This document shows, in pieces, positions 7,682 through 15,344 of a DNA stretch of 64,000 bases (its first letter is position 1; every line of letters starts with the position of its first letter). Below the pieces are notes generated by a model. That model saw only the letters and a program-made list of their open reading frames with translations. It made no database searches and had not been told where the DNA came from. This stretch comes from Butyricicoccus pullicaecorum DSM 23266 (lineage in GTDB: Bacteria; Bacillota; Clostridia; Oscillospirales; Butyricicoccaceae), in contig NZ_FUXW01000009.1 of NCBI RefSeq assembly GCF_900167005.1, positions 22,992 to 86,991 of the forward strand, read 5' to 3'. The position numbers and the translations under genes were made by a program.

Positions 7682-8278
7682 ATGGATTCCATCTCGCATA
7701 CCCGCGTCGCCAACCTGCTGTTGGCTCACATTCAGGAGAACGCCGGCGTCACGTTTGATGCAAACGCTTTCCGTTACGGCAATCTCAAGCCCGACCTGAC
7801 CGGTACTTACCTGACCAAGCGTCACTATCCCTCGCTGATGTTCGACGAAGTGATGGATAAACTTCGTGCATTTTGCAGCAATTACACCCTGCGCGATGCC
7901 AACGGCCGCGATCTGTCGGTCGATCTCGGAGAAATCTGCCATTACCTGACCGATTTCTTCTGCTATCCGCACAATGACGACCTGTATCCGCACGGCCTGC
8001 TCGCGCATTACATCTACGAGAAGCGCGTTGCAATGCGCCTGAGCCGCAGCCTGACCAAGGAACATTTTGAGGGCTGGGTCGATGGCGTTGTCGCACCGTA
8101 TACGGTGGAAGGCCTGATTTCCCGCATTCAGGCGCTGCATGATAAGTATCGTGCACTGCCCCATCATGGCATTGTCAGCGATATGGAGTTTATCTGTAAG
8201 GTCAATGTGCTGTGCGTATCTGCGGTCATCAATATCGCGTACGAGAGCGAGCGCGAGACCGTTACTGCAATGGCATAA
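7682..8278 (+). CDS. Zinc-dependent phospholipase C family protein (cytosolic type)
   Basis: 198 residues. The start at 7682 follows TTTGGAGGAAAAGC, an excellent site; the frame is open upstream but without one. The composition of histidines and acids matches the Zn_dep_PLPC family: SHTRVANLLL, NLKPDL, HYPSLMFDEV, and the strong GEICHYLTDFFCYPHNDDLY block (about residues 78-100) whose His/Asp residues would hold zinc. Unlike secreted phospholipases C there is no signal peptide. Such proteins are frequent in Clostridia and their substrate is unproven. Single gene with its own promoter, ending in repeat E2. Confidence 0.75.
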   Translation: MDSISHTRVANLLLAHIQENAGVTFDANAFRYGNLKPDLTGTYLTKRHYPSLMFDEVMDKLRAFCSNYTLRDANGRDLSVDLGEICHYLTDFFCYPHNDDLYPHGLLAHYIYEKRVAMRLSRSLTKEHFEGWVDGVVAPYTVEGLISRIQALHDKYRALPHHGIVSDMEFICKVNVLCVSAVINIAYESERETVTAMA

Positions 8279-8284
8279 GGCTTA

Positions 8285-8636
8285 GCACCGCACCCATACT
8301 GAAAGTTTCGCCAGCCTTTTCAAAGGCTGCGGGTTCTCAGGGCAGAGCCCTGAGTCGCCCGTCGCAACGGGCGAAATCTCCCTTTTGATTTTCGCTTGTG
8401 CGAAAATCAACTAAAATAAAAATAAAAGCGCCGTCCGCAGACGGCGCAATTTTTTTGAAAGACCAACCATTCGGTTGGTCTTTCTTTTTTGTTTGTTTGG
8501 GTTGAAACCCGGGTCGGACACCGGGTTTCAAAAGGGGTGTTTCGAGCCTGCGGGCTCGACCAGGTTCCACCTGGACGGGCTCAAGGGACTCGTCCCTTGA
8601 GAATCCCGATTTTCGCGCACGGCGCGGGATTCCGTT
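8285..8636. repeat. Modular palindromic intergenic element, copy E2 (complete)
   Basis: Between convergent genes. Outer end GCACCGCACCCA, A-module, CTCAGGGCAGAGCCCTGAG, variable stem GCCCGT-CGCA-ACGGGC (8357-8372), GATTTTCGC hairpin, stem GCGCCGTC-CGCA-GACGGCGC, and a central GAAAGACCAACC / GGTTGGTCTTTC stem followed by T6 (about 8457-8490). The right arm carries a GAAACCC hairpin and a module (8540-8609) that is identical over 70 bases to 36312-36381 in copy E7. Confidence 0.85.
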
Positions 8637-8645
8637 TTCGAGACC

Positions 8646-9227
8646 TTACACCGGATCGTTCAGCAAATGCCGGACAGTCTCCTGATCCAGTTCCGGGAAC
8701 GGAATGAACGTCTCCGGCGTTGTCACGCGCTGACGCAGGGGCAATTCCATCCACACAACATCATGCCAGCACTCAAACTTCCACCCGGTACGCGGAAACG
8801 TGCCAATCTTCTGGAATCCCAGCGATTCATGGAACGCGATACTCGGGCCGGGCGAGGTGATGCACGCATAGGCGTTAACGACATTCTGTGCATGCAGCAG
8901 AGCGATTAGGACGCGATACAGACGGGAGCCCAGACGGTGACGCTGTAAACCGGGCTGTAAGTAGATGGAAAGCTCGGTGTCCCAGCCATACGCCGCACGG
9001 GCGTGGAAGGGGGAAGCGTAGGCGTACCCGGCGACCGTGCCATCGACCTCTGCGACAAGATATGGATAGCGCGTCAAGGTCTGTTCAATGCGTGCCGTGA
9101 ACTCTTGGGCAGAGGGAACGTCGTATTCAAAGGTAATGGCGGTCTGGCGGACATAGGGGGCGTACACGTCTAAAAGGGCGGGTGCGTCGGCTGGAGTCGC
9201 GAGCCGAATGCGGATGTTTTGTGTCAT
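8646..9227 (-). CDS. GNAT N-acetyltransferase, phosphinothricin-acetyltransferase-like
   Basis: 193 residues of a single GNAT domain. It begins IRLATPADAPALLDVYAPYV and contains TAITFEYDVP, VAGYAYASPFHARAAYGWDTELSIYL and QRHRLGSRLYRVL (acetyl-CoA-binding motif A, with a Q-x-x-x-G variant). SIAFHESLGFQKIGTFPRTGWKF follows, the segment shared by PAT/Bar-type acetyltransferases. It would transfer acetyl from acetyl-CoA to a small amine; in gut bacteria the real substrate may be an amino acid analogue. It follows the carboxypeptidase gene by 31 bases on the same strand and probably shares its transcript. Confidence 0.82.
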   Translation of the reverse strand: MTQNIRIRLATPADAPALLDVYAPYVRQTAITFEYDVPSAQEFTARIEQTLTRYPYLVAEVDGTVAGYAYASPFHARAAYGWDTELSIYLQPGLQRHRLGSRLYRVLIALLHAQNVVNAYACITSPGPSIAFHESLGFQKIGTFPRTGWKFECWHDVVWMELPLRQRVTTPETFIPFPELDQETVRHLLNDPV

Positions 9228-9258
9228 GGTGGAGTGCCTCCAGACGGGGTCGAGGGTG

Positions 9259-10584
9259 TTAGCGGGATTCTTCGTCCCGGCGGTGGGACTGCCGGCGCAT
9301 CTGTGCGATGCGGGCGCGCTGACGGCGGACTTTGCGGGCGCGGTACATGCAGGTCAGCACGAACCAGAGGACGAACAGGACGATGAGTCCGAGCGGGATG
9401 AGCAGCCATTTAAGCCATCCGGGTGCGGAAAAAGCAGGCGATGACGCACTGTCCTTAGTGACAGCTTGTCCATTAGTGGATGCCTGTGCGGCGGTCGGCT
9501 GGGCAGCCATACCGAGCACCGAGCCGGGCACTGTGCACAGCACCTCGGTCTTGCCGTCCATGGTCAGATTGACCGCGTACGCGTTGTCGACGTCCAGTGC
9601 ATCGGACAGGGACAGTGCCTCTGCGTCAACGTTCTGCGGCACAGCCAGCGTGAAAGCTTCTTTGGGATTCGCGTCGGCGATTCCGGCATCGTCAGCCATT
9701 TTTTTGAGCTGGTCGGCCTCGAGCGTCACCGGGTGCAGGTCGTTCAGCGCATAGGCAAACAGCGTGCGCATGTCGCGCCAGGGATAATACATATTCCCGG
9801 TCGAGCCGAGCGAGACGGCGATATAGGTCAGACCGTCGCGGCGGGCGACCATGCACTGGGTGTGGCCAGCGGCGGTGGTATATCCGTTTTTACCGGCAAT
9901 CGCAAACTCGTTGTAGAACTTGGAGTCTGCACGCAGCATACGCTGCTTGGTATAGAAGGTGCGGGCCTCGGGCTGCTTGTTGGTGGCGGGCATGGTATAC
10001 ATGAGCGCACCGGCGATCTCGACGAATCGGGGGTCGTCGAGCAGAGCGGTTGTGATGCGCGCCAGATCGCGAGCGGTCACGACATGACCGTCTGCATCCA
10101 GACCGTGTGCATTGACGAAGTGACTGCCCGTGCAGCCAAGCTCGGCGGCCTTGTCGTTCATCATCTGGGCGAAGCCCTCCTGCGACCCGCCGACATATTC
10201 TGCCAGCACGTTGGCGGCATCGTTGGCCGACTGCATGAGCGTGGCGTACATCATGTTCTCCAGCGTCACCTCTTCGCCGGGGATGAGCGCAATATTGGTG
10301 GAGTCGCGCTCAATGTTGACCGCAGATTCGGATACGGTGGTTTTCTTGGACAGATCGCTTTCATGTTCAAAGACGACGAGCGCGGTCATGAGCTTGGTGA
10401 CCGAGGCGGGTTTTACCGGCTTGTCGGCGTCTTTTTCGTACAGGGTTTGACCGGATTCCACGCAGTAGAGCAGGGCTTCCGGGGCGTAGATCTCCTCCTG
10501 GAGCGTTGGGGTCAGAGCCATAGCCGAGCCGCTGACGAGCAGCAGAACGGTCATGATGAGCAGTGCCAAACGGCGGATGGACAT
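9259..10584 (-). CDS. D-alanyl-D-alanine carboxypeptidase (DacA/DacF-type PBP)
   Basis: 441 residues. The start at 10584 (MSIRRLALL) has AGGGAG about 8 bases before it. Signal peptide 1-23. The serine peptidase core has S61-V-T-K64 (catalytic SxxK), S119-A-N121 (SxN) and K232-N-G (the usual KTG; Asn replaces Thr). The enzyme removes the terminal D-Ala of peptidoglycan stem peptides outside the membrane. A C-terminal hydrophobic segment (LIPLGLIVLFVLWFVLTCM) followed by an Arg-rich cytosolic tail anchors it, unlike the amphipathic anchor of E. coli DacA. The KNG variant also appears in other clostridial homologues as far as I recall, so activity is expected. Confidence 0.9.
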   Translation of the reverse strand: MSIRRLALLIMTVLLLVSGSAMALTPTLQEEIYAPEALLYCVESGQTLYEKDADKPVKPASVTKLMTALVVFEHESDLSKKTTVSESAVNIERDSTNIALIPGEEVTLENMMYATLMQSANDAANVLAEYVGGSQEGFAQMMNDKAAELGCTGSHFVNAHGLDADGHVVTARDLARITTALLDDPRFVEIAGALMYTMPATNKQPEARTFYTKQRMLRADSKFYNEFAIAGKNGYTTAAGHTQCMVARRDGLTYIAVSLGSTGNMYYPWRDMRTLFAYALNDLHPVTLEADQLKKMADDAGIADANPKEAFTLAVPQNVDAEALSLSDALDVDNAYAVNLTMDGKTEVLCTVPGSVLGMAAQPTAAQASTNGQAVTKDSASSPAFSAPGWLKWLLIPLGLIVLFVLWFVLTCMYRARKVRRQRARIAQMRRQSHRRDEESR

Positions 10585-10614
10585 GGGCGTTCTCCCTTCA
10601 TTCGCTTTGTTATT

Positions 10615-10643
10615 ATCATACACGATTTGCCCGCGCGATTCAA
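10615..10643 (-). promoter_or_regulatory. Promoter of D,D-carboxypeptidase gene
   Basis: Minus strand TTGAAT (10638-10643), 17-base spacer, TATGAT (10615-10620), 31 bases from the start codon. Confidence 0.7.
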
Positions 10644-10994
10644 GGCGGACGTGCCGGACAAAGTTCTGCACAGGGTGACAAAGGATGTTTCTGGTTATTT
10701 CTTCCGAGGCAAAAATGCCAAATCGCCTGTGCTATCCTTTGCACAAGCGGTTACAGTAGGATGGACAGAAAACGGGAAAAGAACGATCTTTTGCAACCGA
10801 AAATCGACCGGAAACAGCGCGCGCTGCCGCATGCACGATACTCCTTACCCGGTATTCCCTGCCGCCCTGTGCCTTACCTATATTGTGAAACGCCATCGGG
10901 CAGGTATACGCCGCGATCAAAGCCCTTTCCGCGTCCCGGACGGTTATACGTCAGGTGGTTTTGTCCAAACCCTGCCGCTGTGCGGGCTTTTTTC

Positions 10995-11023
10995 TTGCTC
11001 CAACGTGCGAAATCTGTTATAAT
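10995..11023 (+). promoter_or_regulatory. Promoter of DUF1294-CDF operon
   Basis: TTGCTC (10995-11000), 17-base spacer, perfect TATAAT (11018-11023) with TGT directly before it. Confidence 0.75.
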
Positions 11024-11066
11024 ATTCCAATGTCCAAAAATCTGAGACCGAAAGGAGGCGGCGAAC

Positions 11067-11369
11067 GTGCATCCAATTGTTAAAATTTTGTTATGCTATC
11101 TCGCTGCCGTCAATTTGCTGGGCGCATGCGCGGTGTTTCTGGATAAATGGAAGGCCAAACACGGCAGACGGCGCATCCGCGAGCGCACACTGTTTCTGTA
11201 TTGCTGGCTGGGCGGCTGTCCGCTGACCTACGCAGCCATGAAGCTGTGCCGGCATAAGACCCTGCACCGCTCGTTCATGTGGGGCATCCCGGCAATCTTT
11301 ATTTTACAAATTGCAATCATATTCGGTATATTATACTTATTGTATTCTAAGGGGGTCTTACCGTTATGA
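11067..11369 (+). CDS. DUF1294 family membrane protein
   Basis: 100 residues with a GTG start at 11067 placed 6 bases after AAAGGAGG. There are two to three hydrophobic segments (around residues 5-24, 42-58 and 75-95). The family pattern is visible: FLDKWKAKHGRRRIRERTL, then GGCPLTYAAMKLCRHKTLHRSF. DUF1294 proteins are small inner-membrane proteins of unknown function. Its stop overlaps the ATG of the downstream cation transporter, suggesting coupled synthesis. Confidence 0.85.
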   Translation: MHPIVKILLCYLAAVNLLGACAVFLDKWKAKHGRRRIRERTLFLYCWLGGCPLTYAAMKLCRHKTLHRSFMWGIPAIFILQIAIIFGILYLLYSKGVLPL

Positions 11370-12541
11370 CCGAATTGCTGATTCGTCGCTTTCTGGGCGA
11401 CGACCGTGACCGCACGAGCGATGCACGGGTGCGCGAGAGATACGGCATCCTGTCGGGCTGTGTCGGTCTGTTCTGTAATTTCCTGCTGTTTGCGGCAAAA
11501 CTCATCATCGGCTTTGCCACGGGCGCGATTTCGGTTGCAGCCGACGCGGTCAACAACCTGTCGGATGGCCTGTCGTCGTTTATCTCCATCGTGGGCTTTA
11601 AGCTGACCGGCCGTGCACCCGACGAGCAGCACCCGTTCGGCTACGGACGTACCGAGTACATTGCCGGATTGATCGTCTCGCTCATCATCTGCGTGGTCGG
11701 TGTGCAGTTCCTGCAAACCTCGTTCACCCGCATCCTGCACCCCGAACCGGTTGCCTTTTCGGTGGTTTCGGCGGTGGTTCTGCTGCTGACCATGCTGGTC
11801 AAGCTGTGGATGGGCTCGTTTAACCGCACGGTCGGTACGCGCATCGACTCGCCCACCCTGCTTGCTGCCATGCAGGACAGCATCAACGACGTGGTCACCA
11901 CCGGCGTTGTGCTCATCGGTATGGTTGCAGGTCAGTTCACCACCCTGCCGGTCGACGGCGTGGTCGGCGTACTGGTTGCGCTGTTCATCATCTGGGCCGG
12001 TATCGGCATTGCACGCGATACATTAAGCCCGCTGATCGGTCAGGCAGCCGACCCGGAAATCGCTCAGGCGATTGCCGATACCGTGCTGCAAAGTCCGGGT
12101 ATTCTGGGCATTCACGACCTGATCGTACACAATTACGGCGTTGGCAAGTCGCTGGCATCGCTGCACGCCGAGGTGCCGGACACGGCGGACATTGTCGCCG
12201 TGCACGAGCTGATCGACGAGGCCGAGCGGGCGGTCTGGGAGCAGACCGGCGTGTACACGGTCATCCACATGGACCCGGTGCGCGTGGGCGACCCGCGCAT
12301 TGACGCCATGCGCGAGACGACGCTCAATGTTCTGGCCAAGATCGACCCCGAGCTGACCATGCACGATTTCCGCGTGGTCGAGGGTGAGCGCCGCATCAAC
12401 CTGATTTTTGACGTGGTTGCCCCCTTCGGATACAGCGAGGAAAAGAAGGAAGACCTGAAAACACGCATCCAGATCGGCCTTAAGGCGCGCGACAAGCGCT
12501 ATTGCCCGGTCATCACGATGGAACATAAAATGACGCTGTGA
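11366..12541 (+). CDS. Cation diffusion facilitator (CDF) family transporter
   Basis: 391 residues. The membrane domain (residues about 25-215, six segments) contains the CDF metal site blocks ADAVNNLSDGLSS and HPFGYGRTEY, and a second AAMQDSINDVVTT in segment 5. This is the D-x3-D / D-x3-D type layout for divalent metal. A cytosolic domain of about 170 residues follows, ending in a ferredoxin-like dimerisation fold (HDFRVVEGERRINLIFDVV). It would export a divalent cation such as manganese, zinc or iron by proton exchange. Its ATG overlaps the DUF1294 stop (ATGA). Metal specificity cannot be decided from sequence. Confidence 0.88.
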   Translation: MTELLIRRFLGDDRDRTSDARVRERYGILSGCVGLFCNFLLFAAKLIIGFATGAISVAADAVNNLSDGLSSFISIVGFKLTGRAPDEQHPFGYGRTEYIAGLIVSLIICVVGVQFLQTSFTRILHPEPVAFSVVSAVVLLLTMLVKLWMGSFNRTVGTRIDSPTLLAAMQDSINDVVTTGVVLIGMVAGQFTTLPVDGVVGVLVALFIIWAGIGIARDTLSPLIGQAADPEIAQAIADTVLQSPGILGIHDLIVHNYGVGKSLASLHAEVPDTADIVAVHELIDEAERAVWEQTGVYTVIHMDPVRVGDPRIDAMRETTLNVLAKIDPELTMHDFRVVEGERRINLIFDVVAPFGYSEEKKEDLKTRIQIGLKARDKRYCPVITMEHKMTL

Positions 12542-12569
12542 TGGGAGCGTGCCCGCAGCGTTCTGGAAG

Positions 12570-12609
12570 GGGAGTGCGACGGCCATTTGTGCCGCTGCAC
12601 TCCCTTTTT
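12570..12609 (+). terminator. Terminator after CDF transporter gene
   Basis: Stem GGGAGTGC / GCACTCCC (12570-12577, 12597-12604), 19-base loop that can pair partly (CGGC/GCCG), followed by T5. Confidence 0.8.
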
Positions 12610-12687
12610 CCGCACTTTCGTTCGGCTGGAAATCGCTGGAACCCGGTAAAAAGTTCATGTTTTCGCATAGAAATTCCATGAAAAATA

Positions 12688-12696
12688 TGCTATACT
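12688..12696 (+). promoter_or_regulatory. Extended -10 promoter of pyrC
   Basis: TGCTATACT without a clear -35. The same nine bases occur before the deacetylase (3724) and the 29251 gene, suggesting a favoured extended -10 type. Confidence 0.55.
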
Positions 12697-12766
12697 ACTG
12701 TCAATTAGAAGCGGCGGGTGCGCATCGGGCGCAGCCTGTCAGAGCCCCATTACAGGAGGAAAAACC

Positions 12767-14053
12767 ATGCTTTTGATTCAAAACGCACAGGTGTTAGACC
12801 CATATACCGGACTGGACGCACGCCTTGATCTGCTGATCGGTGACGACGGCATCCTGTCCCAGATGGAACCCCATATTGACGCACCGGCAGGCTGTCCGGT
12901 GTTTGACGCGGCAGGAAAGACGGTTGCACCCGGTCTTGTCGATACCCACGTACACTTCCGTGACCCCGGTCAGACCCAGAAAGAGGACATGATGACCGGT
13001 ATGCGCGCCGCGGCAGCGGGCGGATTCACCTCGGTTGTGTGCATGGCGAACACCCTGCCGACCTGCGACAACGTGGAGACGCTGCAATACGTGCAGAACA
13101 AGGCACGCGAGGCAGGCGGCTATGTCAACGTGCACCAGGCGTGCGCGGTGACCAAGGGACTTAAGGGCGAGGAAATGACCGATTTTGCCGCATTGCTGGC
13201 AGCCGGTGCGCCCGGATTTACCGACGACGGCATTAACCTGACCGACATGCACACCTGCCTCAAGGCAATGGAAGAGGCGGTCAAGCATGACACCGTGCTG
13301 TCCTTCCACGAGGAGGACAAGTCGCTCGTGCTGTCGCCCGGCGTCAACTACGGTTCCAGGGCAGCCGAGGAGCTGGGCGTGCCCGGTGCGCTGCCGTCCT
13401 CCGAGGAGGCTATGGTCGCCCGTGATATCGCGCTTGCGCTGCGCACGGGCGCGCGCGTGGTCTTCCAGCACATTTCGAGCGGCCTGTCGGTCGATCTCAT
13501 CCGTGCCGGTAAGGCAATGGGTGCCAAGATCTACTGCGAGGTCACCCCGCATCACCTGTCGCTGACCGAGGACGCAGTGCTCGAGCATGGCACTTATGCG
13601 CGTATGAATCCGCCGCTGCGCAAGGAAGCCGACCGTCAGGCACTCATTCGCGGCTTGCAGGACGGCACGGTCGACCTGATCGCGACCGATCACGCACCGC
13701 ACACGGCTGAGGAGAAGGCCAAGCCCTTCGCACAGGCACCGTCGGGCATCACCGGACTGGAAACCGCATTCTCGGTGTGCAATACCTACCTCGTCAAGAC
13801 CGGTGCACTGACCAAGATGCAGCTGCTGGAAAAGATGTCCAAGAACCCGTCCGAGGTCTACCGCTTTGCCGATAAGTCCATCGAGGTCGGCCACCGTGCC
13901 GAGCTGTGTGTACTGGACTGGGACTGCGATAAGGTATACACAGAGTATTATTCCAAGGGAATCAACACACCGTATACTGGTATGACGCTCAAGGGCGCGC
14001 CGGTGTGCACGATTATGGGTGACCGCGTCGTGCGTGCCGCCGATCTGGTGTAA
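12767..14053 (+). CDS. pyrC: Dihydroorotase (class I)
   Basis: 428 residues with ACAGGAGG 9 bases before the ATG. Catalyses reversible cyclisation of carbamoyl-aspartate to dihydroorotate in pyrimidine synthesis. Metal and substrate motifs: DTHVHFRDPGQ (His61, His63), MANTLPTCDN, the metal-bridging lysine region and FHEED, GARVVFQHIS, and DLIATDHAPHT (catalytic Asp near residue 306), then the C-terminal GMTLKGAPVCTIMGDRVV strand typical of cyclic amidohydrolases. Length matches the class I bacterial enzyme. It stands alone here, with no other pyr genes beside it; upp at 33.9 kb supplies the salvage route. Confidence 0.93.
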   Translation: MLLIQNAQVLDPYTGLDARLDLLIGDDGILSQMEPHIDAPAGCPVFDAAGKTVAPGLVDTHVHFRDPGQTQKEDMMTGMRAAAAGGFTSVVCMANTLPTCDNVETLQYVQNKAREAGGYVNVHQACAVTKGLKGEEMTDFAALLAAGAPGFTDDGINLTDMHTCLKAMEEAVKHDTVLSFHEEDKSLVLSPGVNYGSRAAEELGVPGALPSSEEAMVARDIALALRTGARVVFQHISSGLSVDLIRAGKAMGAKIYCEVTPHHLSLTEDAVLEHGTYARMNPPLRKEADRQALIRGLQDGTVDLIATDHAPHTAEEKAKPFAQAPSGITGLETAFSVCNTYLVKTGALTKMQLLEKMSKNPSEVYRFADKSIEVGHRAELCVLDWDCDKVYTEYYSKGINTPYTGMTLKGAPVCTIMGDRVVRAADLV

Positions 14054-14081
14054 AAACTTTTGGAATTTAAAAGAATCTTAA

Positions 14082-14110
14082 TTGATTTATTGCAGAAAAT
14101 CCGGTAATAT
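14082..14110 (+). promoter_or_regulatory. Promoter of DUF4230 gene
   Basis: TTGATT (14082-14087), 17-base spacer, TAATAT (14105-14110). Confidence 0.7.
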
Positions 14111-14143
14111 GAATATAGTGACAAAGGAAATGAGGGGAACGAT

Positions 14144-14791
14144 ATGGCACAGCAGCAGAATCGAAAAGCACCGGTTCGCAAGACCAAAAAGCAGATTCGC
14201 AGACAGCGACAGCTGACCGTCGTCGGCGTAGTTGTCGCAGTCTTTCTGGTTATTTTCGGCCTGGGCGCAGCCTGGGGACACAGCCTGGGCGGCAAGGTCA
14301 AGGCGGAAGACATCGCTACGACCGTGCAGGGTCTGGGTCAGACCGTACAGGTAGACTATGACTACACCAAGGTACTCAGCGAGGAAGACCGCGACGACGC
14401 ATATTACGGCTGGTCGCAGGCTGCCGATCTGGGCAACTTTACCATTATGTATCAGGGTTCGGTCAAGATCGGCTCGGATACTTCTACCCTGACTGCGGAC
14501 AAGGTCAAGATCGACGGCAAGTCGGTCACGATCACTGTGCCTGCAATCAAGATTCTCCAGCATGATATCGCACAGGATTCGGTCAGCTACTACGATTCCG
14601 ACGAGAAGATCTTCCGTCAGATCGAGCTCGGCCAGTTCGACAGCTTCTACGCCGACCAGCGTTCGGCTGTGGAAAACGAGCTGTATAACACCGACAAGTT
14701 CTCGAACGCTGAGACCCGCCTCAAGGACGTCATCGACAAGACCGTCAAGGCCATGGGCAATTTCAGCACGGTAACGGTGAACTTTGAGTAA
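14144..14791 (+). CDS. DUF4230-like membrane-anchored protein
   Basis: 215 residues. A basic N-terminus (RKAPVRKTKKQIRRQRQ) precedes one membrane segment (residues 26-44, LTVVGVVVAVFLVIFGLGAAW), leaving a soluble domain of about 170 residues outside. The domain has the DUF4230 pattern: beta strands with YQGSVKIGSD, DKVKIDGKSVTITVPAIKI and a late helical part ending FSTVTVNFE. Function of the family is unknown. Single gene between promoter and terminator, just upstream of the glycine riboswitch. Confidence 0.65.
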   Translation: MAQQQNRKAPVRKTKKQIRRQRQLTVVGVVVAVFLVIFGLGAAWGHSLGGKVKAEDIATTVQGLGQTVQVDYDYTKVLSEEDRDDAYYGWSQAADLGNFTIMYQGSVKIGSDTSTLTADKVKIDGKSVTITVPAIKILQHDIAQDSVSYYDSDEKIFRQIELGQFDSFYADQRSAVENELYNTDKFSNAETRLKDVIDKTVKAMGNFSTVTVNFE

Positions 14792-14816
14792 ACCGAAAAT
14801 TTGACAGGACGACCAA

Positions 14817-14844
14817 ACGGACGTGCATAAGCGCGTCCGTTTTT
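14817..14844 (+). terminator. Terminator after DUF4230 gene
   Basis: Stem ACGGACG / CGTCCGT (14817-14823, 14834-14840) and a T5 tail. Confidence 0.85.
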
Positions 14845-14906
14845 CTGTCTTTTTTGGCAAAAACGGCGGTTTTTCACTTTGCCCTGCGAAATTTTTTGCA
14901 CCATGC

Positions 14907-14935
14907 TTGACACCGTCCTGCAAGTGTGATAGGCT
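14907..14935 (+). promoter_or_regulatory. Promoter of the riboswitch-controlled transporter
   Basis: Perfect TTGACA (14907-14912), 17-base spacer, TAGGCT (14930-14935), just upstream of the riboswitch. Confidence 0.75.
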
Positions 14936-14961
14936 AAATTCAAACGAAATACCGACAAGCG

Positions 14962-15134
14962 AAGTTTTTAGGAAAAAGCCATGTGCTTACCGAAGGAGTA
15001 AAACTCTCAGGTTTCCAGCCTGACCGGCTGGGAAAGGACTATAAACGGATGTGGCTCTGGAGAATCCCAACCATGGGTGCCGAAGGTGCAAGGTGCAGAA
15101 AATGCGCTAATCTCTCAGGCAAAAGGACAGAGTG
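14962..15134 (+). promoter_or_regulatory. Tandem glycine riboswitch (two aptamers)
   Basis: Aptamer 1 (about 14962-15050) contains ACCGAAGGAGTAAAACTCTC followed by AGGT, a GC-rich hairpin and GGACTATAAAC. Aptamer 2 (about 15053-15134) contains CTCTGGAGA, GTGCCGAAGGTGCAA, TCTCAGGCAAAAGGACAGAG, the hallmark glycine aptamer core. CTCTGG and the final ACAGAG close its P1 stem. Glycine-sensing tandem aptamers usually control gcv genes or glycine/alanine transporters; the next gene is such a transporter. A T8 run at 15170-15177 after a weak GG/CC hairpin may be part of the expression platform. Another 167 bases of leader separate this from the start codon. Confidence 0.92.
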
Positions 15135-15344
15135 GATTTTTTAACCCGGTAGGGCCGGTTTGACGTACATTTTTTTTGACATGGATGCACGCAGACGGTG
15201 GCATCCGGGATCAGAGCGAACCATCCTCATATTTTTCCGCAAAGACGCGGGAAAACCGAGGAACGGGGCGCTTTTTCTTTTTGCATCGATCAGATGCAGG
15301 TTTTCGGCTTGTTTGGGGAACAAAAAGAAAAGGGGTAACAAACA

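Larger units (their letters stand above)
10585..11066. other. Intergenic region between divergent dacA-like and DUF1294 genes
   Basis: 482 bases without a gene I can support. It holds the two divergent promoters listed separately. Open frames in it have no ribosome binding site and no family resemblance. No structured RNA or tRNA was recognised. The 330 bases between the promoters remain unexplained. Confidence 0.5.

Noticed and set aside
9466..11022. 518-codon plus-strand frame over the D,D-carboxypeptidase gene
   Set aside because: Shadow of the carboxypeptidase gene, without a start site or domain.
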